Of a DNA stretch of 54,624 nt, positions 1-8,338 are shown in pieces. Every line of letters starts with the position of its first letter. Within the stretch, counting starts at the first letter, position 1. Both the position numbers and the translations under genes were made by a program. The notes beneath the pieces were generated by a model. It searched no databases. It was not told the origin of the DNA and saw only the letters and a list, made by a program, of their open reading frames with translations. The DNA comes from CAZJFH01 sp964545205 (GTDB lineage: Bacteria; Pseudomonadota; Alphaproteobacteria; Rhodospirillales; Magnetospirillaceae), in contig CAZJFH010000031.1 in NCBI GenBank assembly GCA_964545205.1, forward strand, positions 1 through 54,624. The letters run 5' to 3'.

Positions 1-2
1 AC

Positions 3-878
3 GCCGAGCGGCGCACCCAGTTCTGGCGTCAGCAGGTCAAGGCGCCGGGCGAGGCCCGCTCGGACCTGTGGCAGGTCGTCGAATTCTCGAAGCGCTTCAA
101 GGTCGAGGAGGTGTGGCCCGAGGAGCTGCTGGCCCAGAAGCCGGAGTACCGCGGCAAGACCCTGTTCGACATCCTGTACGCCAACGGCGAGGTCGACAAG
201 TTCGGCCTGGAGGAACTGCAGAAGGGCTACGACAACGACGAGTCGAGCCATTTCGGCTTCTACCTGCAGAAGGGCATCTTCGAGGAATACGGCAAGTTCA
301 ACCGCGGCAAGGCCCACGACCTCGCCGACTTCGATCTCTACCACCAGACCCGCGGCCTGCGCTGGCCGGTGATCGACGGCAAGGAGACGCTGTGGCGCTT
401 CCGCGAGGGCTACGACCCCTACGTGAAGCAGGGCGAGGGCGTGAACTTCTACGGCAAGCCGAACGGCAAGGCGTTCGTCATCGCCGCGCCCTACGAGCCG
501 CCGGCGGAAAGCCCGGACAAGGAGTTCGACCTGTGGCTGGTCACCGGCCGCGTGCTCGAGCACTGGCACTCCGGCTCGATGACCCGCCGCGTGCCCGAGC
601 TGCACAAGGCCTATCCGGCGGCGCAGGTGTTCATGCACCCCGACGACGCCAAGGCCCGTGGCCTGCGCCGCGGCCAGGAGGTGAAGGTGAGCTCGCGCCG
701 CGGCGAGATCGTCACCCGCGTCGAGACCTCCGGCCGCAACAAGCCGCCGAAGGGCATGGTCTACGTGCCGTGGTTCGACGAGGGCCAGTTGGTCAACAAG
801 CTGCTGCTCGACGCCACCTGCCCGATCTCGAAGGAAACCGACTTCAAGAAGTGCGCGGTCAAGGTGGTCAAGGCGTAA
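3..878 (+). CDS. napA: Periplasmic nitrate reductase catalytic subunit NapA, C-terminal part (5' end outside window)
   Basis: Reading frame is open from the first bases of the window and ends with TAA at 876-878, giving about 291 residues. It matches the C-terminal third of NapA, the molybdopterin and 4Fe-4S nitrate reductase of the periplasm. Recognisable stretches are LWLVTGRVLEHWHSGSMTRR, the molybdopterin dinucleotide-binding domain, and the closing region GMVYVPWFDEGQLVN followed by LLLDATCPISKETDFKKCAVKV, typical of NapA ends. The N-terminal Tat signal, Fe-S cysteines and Mo-ligand cysteine lie upstream of the window. napB follows after 11 bases. It is cut by the window edge, so this is not a truncation in the genome. 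Confidence 0.96.
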   Translation, partial: AERRTQFWRQQVKAPGEARSDLWQVVEFSKRFKVEEVWPEELLAQKPEYRGKTLFDILYANGEVDKFGLEELQKGYDNDESSHFGFYLQKGIFEEYGKFNRGKAHDLADFDLYHQTRGLRWPVIDGKETLWRFREGYDPYVKQGEGVNFYGKPNGKAFVIAAPYEPPAESPDKEFDLWLVTGRVLEHWHSGSMTRRVPELHKAYPAAQVFMHPDDAKARGLRRGQEVKVSSRRGEIVTRVETSGRNKPPKGMVYVPWFDEGQLVNKLLLDATCPISKETDFKKCAVKVVKA

Positions 879-889
879 GGATGCGGATC

Positions 890-1318
890 ATGAAAAAGAT
901 CGTTCTCGGCGGCCTGATCGCCGCCACCCTGGGGCTGGGGGCGTTCGCCGCCTCCGCCGCCGACCTCAAGTCGCTGCGCGGCGACAACCCGATCGACGCC
1001 CTCGACCAGGCACCGCCGGTCTTCAGCGTGCAGGAGAGCGGCAAGATCGAGCGCTCGTTCCGGCAGCAGCCGCCGATGGTGCCGCACGTCACCGAGAAGT
1101 ACCAGGTCGACCTCAAGGTCAACCAGTGCCTGAACTGTCACGACTGGACCACCGCCGCCAAGGAGAAGGCGCCGGAGGCCCCGAAGAGCCACTATCAGGA
1201 CCGCGAGGGCAACGAGTACGAGGTCGTCAACGGCGGCCGCTGGTTCTGCACCCAGTGCCACGCGCCGGTCACCGACGCGGCGCCGCTGGTCGGCAACGAC
1301 TTCGAGGCGTCGCGCTGA
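890..1318 (+). CDS. napB: Periplasmic nitrate reductase small subunit NapB (dihaem cytochrome c)
   Basis: Electron-transfer subunit of Nap, passing electrons from NapC to NapA in the periplasm. The protein of about 142 residues starts with a Sec signal peptide (MKKIVLGGLIAATLGLG followed by an AxA-type site) and has two CxxCH haem sites (CLNCH, CTQCH). Further support is the segment around SLRGDNPIDALDQAPPV, near the mature N-terminus, and the conserved RQQPPMVPH region. Two ATGs are possible, at 881 and 890. I chose 890 because AAGGA at 877-881 then sits 8 bases upstream, whereas 881 has no room for a ribosome binding site. Confidence 0.96.
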   Translation: MKKIVLGGLIAATLGLGAFAASAADLKSLRGDNPIDALDQAPPVFSVQESGKIERSFRQQPPMVPHVTEKYQVDLKVNQCLNCHDWTTAAKEKAPEAPKSHYQDREGNEYEVVNGGRWFCTQCHAPVTDAAPLVGNDFEASR

Positions 1319-1319
1319 C

Positions 1320-1952
1320 ATGACCGACAGTCGCAAACCCGGCCTGATCGGCCGTACCTGGCGGGCGCTTCGGCGCCCGTCCACCACCTTCTCGCTGGGC
1401 GGGCTGCTGGCCGTCGGCATCGCCTTCGGCGTCGCCGGCTGGGGCGGCTTCAACTGGGCGATGGAGGCGACCAACAACGAGGAGTTCTGCATCTCCTGCC
1501 ACGAGATGAGCGCCACCGTCTACGCCGAGTACCGCGGCACGGTGCACGACGCCAACGCCTCGGGCGTGCGCGCCACCTGCCCCGACTGCCACGTGCCGAA
1601 GGAGTGGCAACACAAGGTCGTGCGCAAGATCGTCGCCTCGCGCGAGCTGTACCACAAGGTGCTGGGCACGATCGACACGCCCGAGAAGTTCGAGGCCAAG
1701 CGCCTCGAGCTGGCGACCCGCGTCTGGACCGCCATGAAGACGACGGACTCGCGCGAGTGCCGCAACTGCCACGAGTTCGAGTCCATGGACGTCACCGCGC
1801 AGGGCAGCCGCGCCAGGCCGCGCCACATGGAGGCGTTCGACGCCGGCCAGACCTGCATCGACTGCCACAAGGGCGTCGCCCACAAGCTGCCCGAGGGCGC
1901 CTTCGAGGCGGCCAAGGAGCTGGACGAGAAGCTGGGGCGCGCGGGCTCGTAG
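1320..1952 (+). CDS. napC: NapC/NirT-family tetrahaem cytochrome c quinol dehydrogenase
   Basis: Membrane-anchored quinol dehydrogenase that feeds electrons from the quinol pool to NapB/NapA. The 210-residue protein has one N-terminal transmembrane segment (about residues 24-47) and four CxxCH haem sites in the NapC order: CISCH, CPDCH, CRNCH and CIDCH. The ATG begins one base after the napB stop, so the two are translationally coupled. Length and motif spacing are normal for NapC. It is the last gene of the operon and is followed by a clear terminator. Confidence 0.96.
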   Translation: MTDSRKPGLIGRTWRALRRPSTTFSLGGLLAVGIAFGVAGWGGFNWAMEATNNEEFCISCHEMSATVYAEYRGTVHDANASGVRATCPDCHVPKEWQHKVVRKIVASRELYHKVLGTIDTPEKFEAKRLELATRVWTAMKTTDSRECRNCHEFESMDVTAQGSRARPRHMEAFDAGQTCIDCHKGVAHKLPEGAFEAAKELDEKLGRAGS

Positions 1953-1991
1953 GCATGAGGGCAGCGCCCCCCGGGAGCGCCACGCCAGCAG

Positions 1992-2025
1992 AAAGGCCGC
2001 CCGGGTTTGCCCCGTGCGGCCTTTT
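1992..2025 (+). terminator. Rho-independent terminator of the nap operon
   Basis: AAAGGCCGC at 1992-2000 pairs with GCGGCC plus TTTT at 2016-2025, giving a GC-rich stem with a short loop and a T run about 40 bases after the napC stop. The A tract on the left arm means it may also work for the minus-strand CBS gene that ends at 2048. Confidence 0.8.
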
Positions 2026-2047
2026 CGCCATTCCTGGCCCGGTGACC

Positions 2048-2482
2048 TTAAGCCCGGCCCGGCTCGTGGTGGGTCGGCTGCGAGATGCCCTTCAAGGCCT
2101 GCGCCGTCACGCCCTGCTCGTGGCGGGCGAGGTCGGCCGTCGCCAGGACGCCGACCAGCCGCTTGTCGCGGTTCAGGATCGGCAGGCGGTGGATCTGGTG
2201 CTCGGCCATGAGGTCGGCGGCCTCGGCCGTGTCCTGGTCCTCGAAGCAATAGATCACGTCGGGCGTCATCGCGTCGCGCACGCGGCAGCTCTTCGGGTCC
2301 TTGCCCTCGGCCACGGCGCGAACCGCGATGTCGCGGTCGGTCAGCATGCCCACCAAACGGTCGTTCTCACCCACCGGCAGGAAGCCGACGTCGAGATCGC
2401 GCATCTTCATCGCGGCCTCGCTGACGGACATGTCGGGATCGATGATCTGGACGTCGGTGCTCATCGCGTCTCTGATCTGCAT
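2048..2482 (-). CDS. Stand-alone CBS-pair protein
   Basis: The 144-residue soluble protein consists almost only of two CBS domains (about residues 5-60 and 70-130), with the typical DAMSTDVQIIDPDMSVSEAA, GFLPV, GMLTDRDI, DAMTPDV and HRLPI motifs. CBS pairs bind adenine nucleotides or related ligands and usually act as sensors. No partner domain is present, so its target is unknown. The start was chosen at MQIRDAM because AGGAGGAC lies just upstream. The open frame reaches 62 codons further but has no good start and would run through an intergenic repeat. It converges with the nap operon. Confidence 0.88.
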   Translation of the reverse strand: MQIRDAMSTDVQIIDPDMSVSEAAMKMRDLDVGFLPVGENDRLVGMLTDRDIAVRAVAEGKDPKSCRVRDAMTPDVIYCFEDQDTAEAADLMAEHQIHRLPILNRDKRLVGVLATADLARHEQGVTAQALKGISQPTHHEPGRA

Positions 2483-2581
2483 GGCGTCCTCCTTGCAGCT
2501 AGCTTGCCCCTCGTAAACCCGTTCGGCGGCGAATGGTTCCGAACGGCTGAGGCCTTCGCCGAAAGTGGAAGAAGGAGGGGA

Positions 2582-2625
2582 CATGCTTCGAGACGCGCTC
2601 CTGCGGAGCGCTCCTCGGCATGAGG
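2582..2625. repeat. Palindromic dispersed repeat (TTCGAGACGC / GCTCCTC...ATGAGG type), copy 1
   Basis: The element has the layout GCTTCGAGACGC, an internal hairpin (GCGCTCC, loop tgc, GGAGCGC), then CTCCTCGGCATGAGG. This is the organisation of REP-like elements common between genes of alphaproteobacteria. A second, inverted copy lies 22 bases away. Together they fill most of the gap between the CBS gene (start 2482) and the exoD-like gene (end 2700). Confidence 0.7.
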
Positions 2626-2646
2626 TCTGGAACATCGCTAGATTAG

Positions 2647-2691
2647 CCTCACCCTGAGGAGGCGCCAAGGGCGCCGTCTCGAAGGGCGAGG
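2647..2691. repeat. Palindromic dispersed repeat, copy 2, inverted relative to copy 1
   Basis: CCTCACCCTGAGGAGGCGCC, then an internal GGCGCC hairpin, then GTCTCGAAGGGCGAGG: the inverse complement layout of the element at 2582-2625. The pair forms a large imperfect inverted repeat and could fold into a long hairpin in the RNA downstream of the exoD-like gene, acting as a transcript end or mRNA stabiliser. No T run is seen. Confidence 0.65.
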
Positions 2692-2699
2692 CGGGCCGG

Positions 2700-3332
2700 C
2701 TAGAGCAGCAGGGCCACCTGTTCGGCGGCGAAGGCGATCGCCTTGCCGCCGGCGAGGACCAGCAGAAGGTTCCAGGCCAGCGCCATCAGGCCGGCGACGA
2801 GGCCGAGGACGGTGAAGACGCCGTCGCGCTCGATCAGGCCCAGCGCGATCACCACCAGCGCCCAGGCGACCGGCGCGTTGCCCATCGGGATCGGCAACGA
2901 CATCACCAGGGCCAGGAGAAGGCAGATCAGGCCCAGGATGCGCTCGGCGCGGGCGCCGGTCAGGGCGGCGTGGCGCGGCCGCAGGCGGTTCTCGATGCGT
3001 TCGAGCAGCGGCCCGGCCCTGTTCAGCATCTGGCTCAGCCGCTCCTGCGACACCGACATCCGCCGCAGCCGCGCCGGCAGGCGCGGCCGGTCGAGGCCCA
3101 GCACCATCTGGGCGGCAACGAAAATCAACGGAATCGCCAGGATCGCCGAGACGCCCGGCGGCGCCGGCACCGGCACCGCGTTGGGCAGCGTGAAGACCAG
3201 CAGCAGCAGGCCGAAGCCGCGCTCGCCCAGGACGGCCATCACCTCGGCGAGGCTGATGCGATCGGCCCGCTTGCGCGTCAGGGTCATCAGGCGGTGGGAC
3301 ATGCGCGCCGGGAGGGCGACGTCGTCGTTCAT
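2700..3332 (-). CDS. ExoD-family membrane protein
   Basis: The 210-residue integral membrane protein resembles the ExoD (exopolysaccharide synthesis) family. It has hydrophobic segments at roughly 40-65, 66-85, 130-150 and 155-205. Family-like features are the N-terminal SLAEVMAVLGERGFGLLLLV stretch, the LPNAVPVPAPPGVSAILAIP loop, and the mirrored LPIPMGNAPVAWALVVIALG in the second half. ExoD was named for exopolysaccharide and alkaline-pH phenotypes in rhizobia; its biochemical activity is unclear. It stands alone between a repeat pair and hemA. Confidence 0.85.
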   Translation of the reverse strand: MNDDVALPARMSHRLMTLTRKRADRISLAEVMAVLGERGFGLLLLVFTLPNAVPVPAPPGVSAILAIPLIFVAAQMVLGLDRPRLPARLRRMSVSQERLSQMLNRAGPLLERIENRLRPRHAALTGARAERILGLICLLLALVMSLPIPMGNAPVAWALVVIALGLIERDGVFTVLGLVAGLMALAWNLLLVLAGGKAIAFAAEQVALLL

Positions 3333-3433
3333 GCGGGTGGTCGGCCCGAACTGTTCGTCTCGTGCGCTACATCGCCCGAAAACGCCTGCCGTTCAAGTGC
3401 TCTCGTGGGGAAAGCCGCGGCGCGGAGCGCATA

Positions 3434-3459
3434 GGAAAGGCGGCCGAAGCCGCCTTTCC
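3434..3459 (-). terminator. Terminator hairpin downstream of hemA
   Basis: GGAAAGGCGGC (3434-3444) and GCCGCCTTTCC (3449-3459) form a perfect 11-bp stem with a four-base loop, 24 bases after the hemA stop on the minus strand. The T tract is short (TTTCC), so termination strength is uncertain. It could also serve transcripts entering from the other side. Confidence 0.65.
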
Positions 3460-3482
3460 GTACGTCGCGTTGACGGAAGCGC

Positions 3483-4697
3483 TCAGGCCGCCTGCTTCTT
3501 GATGCCGAGCTGCGACCACACGTCGATCAGGGCCGCGACCAGGCGGTCCATCATGGCGTCGTCGTGCAGCGGCGTCGGCGTGATGCGCAGCCGCTCGGTG
3601 CCCTTGGGCACGGTCGGGTAGTTGATCGGCTGGACATAGATGTTGTGCTTGCGCAGGAGCTGATCCGAGGCCTGCTTGCACAGCACGGCGTCGCCGACCA
3701 TCAGCGGCACGATGTGGCTGACCGACGGCATCACCGGCAGGCCGACCTGGGCCAGGCGCGCCTTCAGGGTCGCCGCGCGCTCCTGGTGGCGCTCGCGGAT
3801 TTCCGGATGCTGGCGCAGGTAGCGGACGCTGGCCAACGCACCGGCGGCGATGCCCGGCGGCATCGCCGACGAGAAGATGAAGCCCTGGCCGTAGCTGCGC
3901 ACGAAGTCGACCATCGCCGCCGAACCGGCGATATAGCCGCCGATCACGCCGACCGCCTTGGCCAGCGTGCCCTGCATGATCGTGATGCGATCGCGCTGGC
4001 CGTCGCGCTCGGCGACGCCCGAGCCCTCGGCGCCGTACATGCCGACGGCATGGACCTCGTCGAGGAAGGTCATGGCGTTGTACTTCTCGGCGATGTCGCA
4101 GATCTCCTTGATCGGCGCGATGTCGCCGTCCATCGAGTAGACCGACTCGAAGGCGATCAGCTTCGGCGCCGCCGGATCGGCGGCCTTGAGCAGGCTCTCG
4201 AGATGCTCGACGTCGTTGTGGCGCCAGATGTGCTTGGCCGAGCGGCCGTGGCGGATGCCCTCGATCATCGAGTTGTGGTTCAGCTCGTCCGAGAAGATGA
4301 TCATCCCCGGCATGTTGCCGCCGAGCGTCGACAGCGTCGTCTGGTTGGCGACGTAGCCCGACGTGAACAGCAGCGCCGCTTCCTTGCCGTTGAAGTCGGC
4401 CAGCTCCTTCTCGAGCAGCACGTGGTAGTGGTTGGTGCCCGAGATGTTTCGGGTGCCGCCGGCGCCGGCGCCGCACTGGTCGATGGCCTGGTGCATGGCG
4501 GACAGCACCTCGGCGTTCTCGCCCATGCCCAGATAATCGTTCGAGCACCACACGGTGACGTCGAAGACGCCGTCATCGCGGTAGTTCTTGGCGCGCGGAA
4601 ACTCGCCGCACTTGCGCTCGAGGTCGGCGAACACCCTGTAACGGCCCTCGGCCTTCAGTTCGGCAATCCGCTGAGCGAAGAACTTTTCGTAGTTCAT
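3483..4697 (-). CDS. hemA: 5-Aminolevulinate synthase
   Basis: Condenses glycine and succinyl-CoA to 5-aminolevulinate, the first step of haem synthesis by the C4 (Shemin) route used by alphaproteobacteria. The 404-residue length is standard. Visible family features include MNYEKFFAQRIAELKAEGRY at the N-terminus, YLGMG, GAGAGGTRNISGTNHYHVLL, the PLP-ring aspartate in LDEVHAVG (D213) and the Schiff-base lysine in MQGTLAKAVGVIGGYIAGS (K247). The start ATG at 4697 has GGGAGG upstream; the longer open frame lacks one. Haem supply suits the many cytochrome genes in this window. Confidence 0.97.
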   Translation of the reverse strand: MNYEKFFAQRIAELKAEGRYRVFADLERKCGEFPRAKNYRDDGVFDVTVWCSNDYLGMGENAEVLSAMHQAIDQCGAGAGGTRNISGTNHYHVLLEKELADFNGKEAALLFTSGYVANQTTLSTLGGNMPGMIIFSDELNHNSMIEGIRHGRSAKHIWRHNDVEHLESLLKAADPAAPKLIAFESVYSMDGDIAPIKEICDIAEKYNAMTFLDEVHAVGMYGAEGSGVAERDGQRDRITIMQGTLAKAVGVIGGYIAGSAAMVDFVRSYGQGFIFSSAMPPGIAAGALASVRYLRQHPEIRERHQERAATLKARLAQVGLPVMPSVSHIVPLMVGDAVLCKQASDQLLRKHNIYVQPINYPTVPKGTERLRITPTPLHDDAMMDRLVAALIDVWSQLGIKKQAA

Positions 4698-4784
4698 AGG
4701 CGGCCTCCCACCGCAACCTGTCGCCGCTGCCCCCCGGTCTCGGCTCCAATCCACCCGCCGCCCGTCATTGGACGGCGGCCCCTC

Positions 4785-6194
4785 TCACGATCCGATAACA
4801 CCTTCGGCCCGCAACGAGCCATGAGCTTCGTCAAGGGCGCTGCCGAAGCGCGCGAACATCTGCGCGATCTCGTCCTCCGAGATCACCAGGGGCGGCGAGA
4901 ATGCGATCGCGTCCCCCATCGCCCGCACGATGACGCCGTGCTCCTGCGCACGGGCCGCCACCTTCGGCCCCACCGCCGCCGCCGGATCGAACGACGCGCG
5001 GGAGTCCTTATCCTTCACCAGTTCGAGCGCCCCGATCAACCCAATTCCGCGCGCCTCGCCCACCAACGCGTGGTCGGCGAAGCCGCGCAGCGCGGCCTGG
5101 AAGGCCGGGGCGACGGCACGCACGTGACCGAGCAGGTCGCGCTCGGCGTAGATGGTCAGCGCCTCCAGCGCCACCGCCGCCGAGACGGGATGGCCCGAAT
5201 AGGTGAAGCCGTGCCCGAACAGCCCGATGCTGTCGCTGTAGTCCGCGATGGTGCGGTAGACGCGCTCGTTGATCAGCAGCGCCGAAATCGGCAGGTAGCC
5301 CGAGGACAGGCCCTTCGCAAGCGTCATCATGTCCGGCTGCAGCCCGTAGGTCTCCGACCCGAACATGTTGCCGGTGCGCCCGAAACCGCAGATCACCTCG
5401 TCGGCGATCAGCAGCACGTCGTACCTGGCGAGCACCGCCTGGATCTTCTCGAAATAGGTCGCCGGCGGCACGATGACGCCGCCCGCGCCCATCACCGGCT
5501 CGGCGATCAGCGCCGCCACCGTGTCGGGCCCCTCGGCCAGGATCAGCTTCTCGAGGCTGTCGGCGCAGCGGGTGGCGAACGCCTCCTCGCTCTCGCCGGG
5601 CTCGGCGCAGCGGTAATGGTGCGGGCAGTCGGTGTGCAGGATGCGCGCGATCGGCAGGTCGAAGCCGCGCTGGTTGAACGGCAGCGCCGTCAGGCTGGCG
5701 GTCGCGATCGTCACGCCGTGATAGCCGCGGGTGCGCGAGATGATCTTCTTCTTCTCGGGCCGGCCCAGCGCGTTGTTGAAGTACCACACCAGCTTGATCG
5801 CGGTGTCGTTGGCCTCCGAGCCGGAATTGGCGAAGAACGCCTTCGACATCGGCACCGGCGCCATCTCGACCAGGCGTTCGGCGAGCTCGATGACCGGCGG
5901 ATGGCTCTTGTGGCTGAAGCCGTGATAGAACGGCAGCTCGCGCATCTGCCGCGCCGCCGCCGCGACCAGCCGCTCCTCGCCCCAGCCCAGCGACGTGCAC
6001 CACAGCCCGGCCATGCCCTCGATGTAGTCCTTGCCGGCGTCGTCGAACACGCGCACGCCCTTGCCATGCGTGATGATCAGCGGCCCGACGGTCTCGTGGC
6101 GCTTGAGGTTCGTGTAACCGTGGAGGTGATGGGCGATGTCCCGGCTGGCCGGGGAATTTCCGCGCTGATGCATTCGCCGTCCGTGCCACTGCAC
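4785..6194 (-). CDS. Class III (omega) aminotransferase, PLP-dependent
   Basis: Soluble fold-type I aminotransferase of about 469 residues, of the group acting on omega-amines or beta-alanine/pyruvate-type substrates. Seen are FANSGSEANDTAIKL (about 121-135), the PLP aspartate in LLIADEVICGFGRTG (D265), and the lysine in TLAKGLSSGYLP (K294). The exact substrate cannot be read from the sequence. The first in-frame start is a GTG at 6194; an ATG at 6173 is an alternative, and neither has a strong ribosome binding site, so the N-terminus is uncertain by seven residues. It precedes hemA by 87 bases and may be cotranscribed with it. Confidence 0.9.
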   Translation of the reverse strand: MQWHGRRMHQRGNSPASRDIAHHLHGYTNLKRHETVGPLIITHGKGVRVFDDAGKDYIEGMAGLWCTSLGWGEERLVAAAARQMRELPFYHGFSHKSHPPVIELAERLVEMAPVPMSKAFFANSGSEANDTAIKLVWYFNNALGRPEKKKIISRTRGYHGVTIATASLTALPFNQRGFDLPIARILHTDCPHHYRCAEPGESEEAFATRCADSLEKLILAEGPDTVAALIAEPVMGAGGVIVPPATYFEKIQAVLARYDVLLIADEVICGFGRTGNMFGSETYGLQPDMMTLAKGLSSGYLPISALLINERVYRTIADYSDSIGLFGHGFTYSGHPVSAAVALEALTIYAERDLLGHVRAVAPAFQAALRGFADHALVGEARGIGLIGALELVKDKDSRASFDPAAAVGPKVAARAQEHGVIVRAMGDAIAFSPPLVISEDEIAQMFARFGSALDEAHGSLRAEGVIGS

Positions 6195-6257
6195 TTTCGA
6201 GGGAGCCGCAGTTTACCCCCAAGTGCTACCGCTTCGGCAAGCACGCAGATGGGCGGC

Positions 6258-6563
6258 TCAGGGACGCGTGTGCGACTTCATGCGATAGGCGTACACGTAG
6301 ACGTGGTTCAGCGACTTGCCAGGATTGCCGTTGCGGGTCTTGCGGACGCTGCGGAAGAAGTCCTCGACCTCGGCCGCCTGCAGATCGTCGAGGGCGCGCC
6401 GGGTGATCCAGGCGTCGCCGTTCGAGCGCAGCTTGTGATGTCCGAACAGCGTGCGCCTGGGATCGTCCGTCACGCCGACGAACCACTCCGCAAAGCTGCC
6501 GCCGTGCTTGCCGATGTGGCCCTCGATGTCCTTGATGATCGCGGAGCGCGGTTTTCCTGCCAT
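6258..6563 (-). CDS. Small unknown protein with weak resemblance to a GIY-YIG-like fold
   Basis: 101 residues, soluble and basic. I do not recognise the family with confidence. The stretch EWFVGVTDDPRRTLFGHHKL resembles the YIG plus conserved Arg and His of GIY-YIG-type domains, and a later acidic stretch (DLQAAEVEDFF) could hold the metal-binding Glu, but the canonical GIY is not seen. The ATG at 6563 is preceded by AAGGAGGGGAA. It lies 63 bases upstream of the aminotransferase on the same strand. A role in nucleic acid binding is only a guess. Confidence 0.6.
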   Translation of the reverse strand: MAGKPRSAIIKDIEGHIGKHGGSFAEWFVGVTDDPRRTLFGHHKLRSNGDAWITRRALDDLQAAEVEDFFRSVRKTRNGNPGKSLNHVYVYAYRMKSHTRP

Positions 6564-6613
6564 GGTATTCCCCTCCTTGGAAAAATGTAATCCGAAGGGG
6601 AGGATTGTTCAAA

Positions 6614-8065
6614 TCATTCGAACCAGGTGCGGTATCGGCCCTCGTCCAGCCTGATTTCGACGATGCGGTGGTTGTTGGTGTCGCTGAGCAGCAGCCGGTC
6701 GCGGCCGGCGACCGCCACCCCGGCCGGCTCGGCGAAGGGGCGGCAGGGGTCGTCCGCGCAGGCGCCGGGATCGAGTCCGGCGACCGTGCGCGCCGCCAGA
6801 TCGAGCACCCGCAGGCGGTCGTTGTAGCTGTCGGCGACGACCAGGCGGCCGTCGCTCGCCGCGACGTCGAGCGGATGCTGCAGCAGCGCCTCTTCCCACG
6901 ACCCGTCGCGGTGGCCGAACGCGAACAGGCCGCGCCCGACCAGGGTCGAGACGCGCCCCTCGGGCAAGGACAGCGCGCGGATCGCCGAGGTCTCGCTGTC
7001 GGCGAAATACAGCGTGGCGCCGTCGGGCGACAGCGCCAGGCCGCTGGGCTGGGCCAGCAGCGCCTCCGGCGCCGCGCCGTCGACGATGTCCTCGCCGCCG
7101 GCGCCGGCCAGCGGCGCCACGGCGCCGGTGCGCAGGTCGACCACGCCGAGCTGGTGGCTGCCGGCGTTGGCGAAGTACAGCCGCCCGTCCGCCGCCGCGA
7201 CGTCCCAGGGCGAGGCCAGCGCGCAGCCGCGGCCGGCGGCGCGGCCTTTGAGGACGCCGCCGCGGACGCCGATGCCGGCGATCGTCGTCACCGCGCCGCT
7301 GGCGCGGTCGATGCGGCGCAGGGCGTGGTTGCCGGTGTCGGCGACGTAGATCGCCTGGGCGGTGCAGGCGAGCCCCTGCGGCCGGTCGAAGCAGGCCGTC
7401 TCGGCGTCGCCGTCCTCGAATCCGGCGATGCCGCTGCCGTAGCGCCGCAGCCGGGCGCCGGCATCGTCGAGCAGCACGATCTGGTGATGGCCGGCGTCGG
7501 CGACCGCCCATGCGCCGCCGCCGGCCGCCCGGATCTTGCCGGGATGGCTCAGCCGGCCCTCGGGCTCGGCCATCGCGTCGAGCGGCAGCGCGGCGGGCCG
7601 CAGCTCGCCCAGCTCCCGGAATTCGCGCAGCATGTCGCCGACGCCCTCGATCAGGGCCTCCGGCTGCGGTTCGCCCGAGATCTGGCCGATGACGTGGCCG
7701 TCCGGCGAGACGAACACCAGGGTCGGCCAGGCGCGGACGCCGTACTCGTCCCACAGCACGCCGTGGGGGTCGTGCGCCACGGGATGAAGCACGCCGTAGC
7801 GGCGGATCGCCTCGGCGACCTTGGCCGGATCGCGCTCGGCGTCGAATTTCGGCGAATGCACGCCGATCACCGCCACCTCGTCCGGATAGGTCTCTTCCAG
7901 GCGGTGCAGGACCGGCAGCGCGTGGATGCAGTTGATGCAGCAGAAGGTCCAGAAGTCGAGGACGACCAGCCGGCCGCGCAGGTCGGCGAGCGACAGCGGC
8001 CGCGTGACGTTGAACCAGTCGAGCCCGGCGCGGTCGAGCTCGGGGGCGCGGGTGATGCCGAACAT
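6614..8065 (-). CDS. Thioredoxin-like domain fused to NHL-repeat beta-propeller
   Basis: 483 residues with two parts. Residues about 20-150 are a thioredoxin/TlpA-like domain with LVVLDFWTFCCINCIHALPV (CxxC at 43-46) and the cis-Pro region RAWPTLVFV. Residues about 180-480 carry several NHL-type repeats, for example GLACTAQAIYVADTGNHALR and GVAVAGRDRLLLSDTNNHRI. This is the layout of NHLRC2-like proteins. No signal peptide is evident, so it is probably cytoplasmic. The start at 8065 was chosen because the thioredoxin domain begins soon after and a GGGAG lies upstream; the 57 extra codons of the open frame are not protein-like. Function unknown beyond likely redox or scaffold roles. Confidence 0.9.
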   Translation of the reverse strand: MFGITRAPELDRAGLDWFNVTRPLSLADLRGRLVVLDFWTFCCINCIHALPVLHRLEETYPDEVAVIGVHSPKFDAERDPAKVAEAIRRYGVLHPVAHDPHGVLWDEYGVRAWPTLVFVSPDGHVIGQISGEPQPEALIEGVGDMLREFRELGELRPAALPLDAMAEPEGRLSHPGKIRAAGGGAWAVADAGHHQIVLLDDAGARLRRYGSGIAGFEDGDAETACFDRPQGLACTAQAIYVADTGNHALRRIDRASGAVTTIAGIGVRGGVLKGRAAGRGCALASPWDVAAADGRLYFANAGSHQLGVVDLRTGAVAPLAGAGGEDIVDGAAPEALLAQPSGLALSPDGATLYFADSETSAIRALSLPEGRVSTLVGRGLFAFGHRDGSWEEALLQHPLDVAASDGRLVVADSYNDRLRVLDLAARTVAGLDPGACADDPCRPFAEPAGVAVAGRDRLLLSDTNNHRIVEIRLDEGRYRTWFE

Positions 8066-8338
8066 TCCTGGTCGTCTCCCGGTTTGGCGTCGTCGTGATA
8101 TTGGAGGTTTTCCGGGATTTTCACCACGCCGCGGCGCCCGGAACACGACCTTGGGCATAAATTTCACGACGTTGCGCCTATTGACCGGTTGCCGCCGCGA
8201 GTCATCCGCCATAATGCCAAAGAACCCACAGTACATGCCGTTGCGGGACTGAAAACCAAACCCCGAAAGTGTTAATCATTATTGGCAAGGGTTTTTGCCT
8301 TTCGTGGGCGACCCCGCGATTAGACGACGGACTTGGCG

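Noticed and set aside
1..878. napA as a truncated pseudogene
   Set aside because: The frame is open from the first base and stays in the family throughout, so the missing part is only outside the window.
3564..6590. Plus-strand open frame of 1008 residues
   Set aside because: It runs opposite to hemA, the aminotransferase and a small gene that have clear motifs. Long antisense frames are common at this GC content.
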